Assembly (NCBI RefSeq): GCF_004005905.1
Contig: NZ_SACO01000003.1
Coordinates: 372,001-436,000 of the forward strand
DNA: 64,000 bases
Source: Novosphingobium umbonatum
GTDB lineage: Bacteria > Pseudomonadota > Alphaproteobacteria > Sphingomonadales > Sphingomonadaceae
Direction of reading: 5' to 3'
Shown here: piece after piece, positions 62,373 through 64,000 of the stretch
How positions within the stretch are numbered: the first letter of the stretch is position 1
How the letters are laid out: each line of letters begins with the position of its first letter
Program-made: the position numbers and the translations under genes
Notes under the pieces: generated by a model
What the model was told of the DNA's origin: nothing
What the model saw: the letters and a program-made list of their open reading frames with translations, nothing else
Databases searched by the model: none

Positions 62373-63216
62373 TGGGAAATACCGGAAGCTTGGCTACGTC
62401 GCCGGGTTCGTGCTGAATGATAACTTGTGCATTCAACCGGGTGGCTATTTCCTCGAACCGCTGCATCGAGGCCTGCGTCTGCGCGCGGTCGGTGTTGAAA
62501 GCGGGCACTTCGCGGAAGTGCCGATTTTCAGGAAAATGATAGAGGTCGCCCGAAAGCAGCACATTGCCCCTCCTTGGCAGGGCGACAAGCAGCGCTCGAT
62601 GGCCGGGCGTGTGGCCGGGCAGACGAAGGACGCGCACTGTGCCATCGCCAAATACGTCATGGTCTTGCGAGAGCAATTCCACCTTGCCGCCCCCCACGAT
62701 CCATGGCGCAAGCCGCAGGCCGCTGGTGGTGGAATTGTCGGGCAGGCGCGCGCCCTGCCGGACCGCCGCGAAATCTTCCGCGCCAATCAGCAGCGTGGAA
62801 ACGCCAAAGTCTGCGGCCTGACCGATGTGATCGAAATGATAATGGCTCACCCCCAAAAAGCGGATGTTCAAGGGTGTAAGCCCCAATTGCGCTAGCTGAT
62901 CGACGATGCGGGGGGCCTCGGTGCCTGGCAGACCGGCATCCCAAACCATGTAGTCATCGCCATGCTTGATGAGGTAGCAGCTGAAAGTGAAGTCCTTGGT
63001 CGAGCCTTCGGGGTAGCGGAAGGCGTCGGAAAACATCGGCTTTGGCAAGGGCTGATCCTTCCCACATTGCATCCGCCACAACTTGACAGGGACCGGCTGA
63101 GCCGAAGCGGGAATGGTAGCGCAAAGTGCCGCCGCAGAGATGAGCCCACTAATGGCATATCGCGCCATCTTGCGCATCCGTGCAATTGCAATGCGGGGGT
63201 AATGAGCAGAGGCCAC
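62359..63216 (-). CDS. Exported metallo-beta-lactamase-fold hydrolase
   Basis: About 285 residues with a signal peptide (ARYAISGLISAAALCATIPASAQ, given in part) and an MBL domain. The metal motif is HYHFDHIG (HxHxDH), with later His in LPGHTPGHRALL and Asp in LLSGDLYHF. It resembles N-acyl-homoserine lactonases and other periplasmic MBL enzymes; the substrate is not determined. GTG 63216 is chosen because AGGGAG lies 6 bases upstream; ATG 63177 is the other plausible start. Divergent from the AraC-type gene. Confidence 0.85.
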   Translation of the reverse strand: MASAHYPRIAIARMRKMARYAISGLISAAALCATIPASAQPVPVKLWRMQCGKDQPLPKPMFSDAFRYPEGSTKDFTFSCYLIKHGDDYMVWDAGLPGTEAPRIVDQLAQLGLTPLNIRFLGVSHYHFDHIGQAADFGVSTLLIGAEDFAAVRQGARLPDNSTTSGLRLAPWIVGGGKVELLSQDHDVFGDGTVRVLRLPGHTPGHRALLVALPRRGNVLLSGDLYHFPENRHFREVPAFNTDRAQTQASMQRFEEIATRLNAQVIIQHEPGDVAKLPVFPNAAE

Positions 63217-63380
63217 GGCAGTCTCCCTAGTACAGTCCATGATGCACGGACCCAACGCAAGGGGCGGTTTAGCCGATGCGCTCGCAAATGACTTTCCTGA
63301 TCCTGCCAATTTTTTGCCTGATTCTCTGAGTTCCGAAAATCAGCCTTGTCAGATTGGACCGACGCACGCACTGTCGCAAT

Positions 63381-64000
63381 ATGTCGGACGCCCTTGACCA
63401 AACCCCATGCCTCGGTAATTTGTGCCAAGGCATACTCGCGTATACGCCCCATGTGGGCGAGAATATCACCCCTATAACTGGCCTGTCGCTATATCGCCGT
63501 ATTGCCCAAACACCTTGCTATCGGGCGATTTATGATCCCAGCCTCACGCTGTTTGCGCAAGGGGCCAAGGCGGTGAATGTGGGTGGGGTGGATTATCAGG
63601 GTATGGCCGGGCGGTTTCTGATCTCGTCGGTCGACTTGCCCGTGCAGAGTCAGGTGATCGAGGCTAGTGCGGAAAAACCATTGCTCTCGATGTTGCTTTC
63701 AATCGACAGTTCCATGCTGCGCGAGGTGATCGCACAGCGAGAGCCGCAGCCGGTAAGACCGGTGCAAGGTGCGTTAGCGTTGGGCCAAGCCCCACTCAGC
63801 CTCATCGACGCCTGTGCTCGGCTGGTTGGCCTGCTGGATTGCCCACAAGACATCGGCTTCATGGCGCCGCTGATCCAGCGTGAAATCTACTACCGCTTGT
63901 TGCAAACCCCTCAGGCCGCACGTCTCCACGCCATTGCCTCGGCCAGCGACCACAGCCACCGCACCGCCCGCGCCATCGGCTGGTTACGCCGCAACTATGA
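63381..64000 (+). CDS. AraC family transcriptional regulator (N-terminal part, cut by right edge)
   Basis: About 206 codons are visible from ATG 63381. The AraC N-terminal ligand domain is recognisable: PCYRAIYDPSLTLFAQGAKA, then FLISSVDLPVQSQVIEAS and LLSMLLSIDSSMLREVI. The segment FMAPLIQREIYYRLLQTPQA precedes the HTH. The first HTH helix lies near HRTARAIGWLRRNY at the edge, and the rest is beyond 64000. It is divergent from the MBL-lipocalin-AKR operon, which it probably controls. Confidence 0.88.
   Translation, partial: MSDALDQTPCLGNLCQGILAYTPHVGENITPITGLSLYRRIAQTPCYRAIYDPSLTLFAQGAKAVNVGGVDYQGMAGRFLISSVDLPVQSQVIEASAEKPLLSMLLSIDSSMLREVIAQREPQPVRPVQGALALGQAPLSLIDACARLVGLLDCPQDIGFMAPLIQREIYYRLLQTPQAARLHAIASASDHSHRTARAIGWLRRNY

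Overview
The window is GC-rich (about 65%) alphaproteobacterial chromosome. It is most likely from a sphingomonad, Novosphingobium or a close relative. The pointers are a short, HisZ-dependent HisG, HdaA, DUF2794 and DUF2066 proteins, PurS/PurQ, an N-terminal UvrC GIY-YIG layout, a TonB receptor of the Gly/Pro-loop type, and the infA-maf-RNase E/G-yacG-tRNA-Phe block. The genus is inferred from gene content; no search was run.

Layout. 1-8.7 kb is housekeeping: cobS (cut by the left edge), a GST, a VOC protein, a J-domain protein, bolA with an alpha/beta hydrolase, then hisG-hisD-nusB-thiL and a GNAT-like gene. At 8.74-8.94 kb a 41-bp perfect inverted repeat lies between convergent genes; a third copy is at 57.56 kb. 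Next come uvrC and a TonB-dependent receptor on the minus strand. These are followed by infA-maf-RNase E/G-yacG and tRNA-Phe(GAA).

16-25 kb is a signalling region: a CHASE4-like GGDEF/EAL protein, a soluble diguanylate cyclase, a TetR regulator, and an OmpR-type response regulator divergent from an EnvZ-like histidine kinase. The kinase has a periplasmic loop of about 420 residues full of Gly, Pro and Met repeats. It is translationally coupled to an outer-membrane beta-barrel. A small Met/His/Cys-rich frame with a good ribosome site precedes the kinase. This block is my best candidate for an undescribed sensing system.

25-33.4 kb is a minus-strand sulfotransferase plus a compact VirB type IV secretion operon (virB2-3-4-6-8-9-10-11, nearly all ATGA-coupled). 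virB4 is broken by an in-frame TAA just before the Walker A half and again by a frameshift that runs it into virB6, so the system looks decayed here.

33.5-57.5 kb is mostly housekeeping again: purC, an M16 peptidase, an RND efflux operon (adaptor-pump-outer membrane factor), purS-purQ, a GGDEF/EAL protein with a degenerate EAL domain, glmS-glmU, gph, a DUF2157 membrane protein, DUF2794, serine acetyltransferase, hdaA with a DUF2066 protein, and purM-purN. The purN product is fused to an MmcQ/YjbR domain. tRNA-Phe, purC, purS and infA share a promoter of the form CTTNNC-N17-CYATRG followed by a GC-rich discriminator.

57.5-64 kb reads as accessory DNA: a 400-bp non-coding stretch, then LysR, a flavodoxin-fold reductase, a DUF1330 protein, an SDR, an aldo-keto reductase, a lipocalin-like protein, an exported metallo-beta-lactamase-fold protein and an AraC-type regulator cut by the right edge. 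This resembles the small-molecule redox and detoxification islands common in this group.
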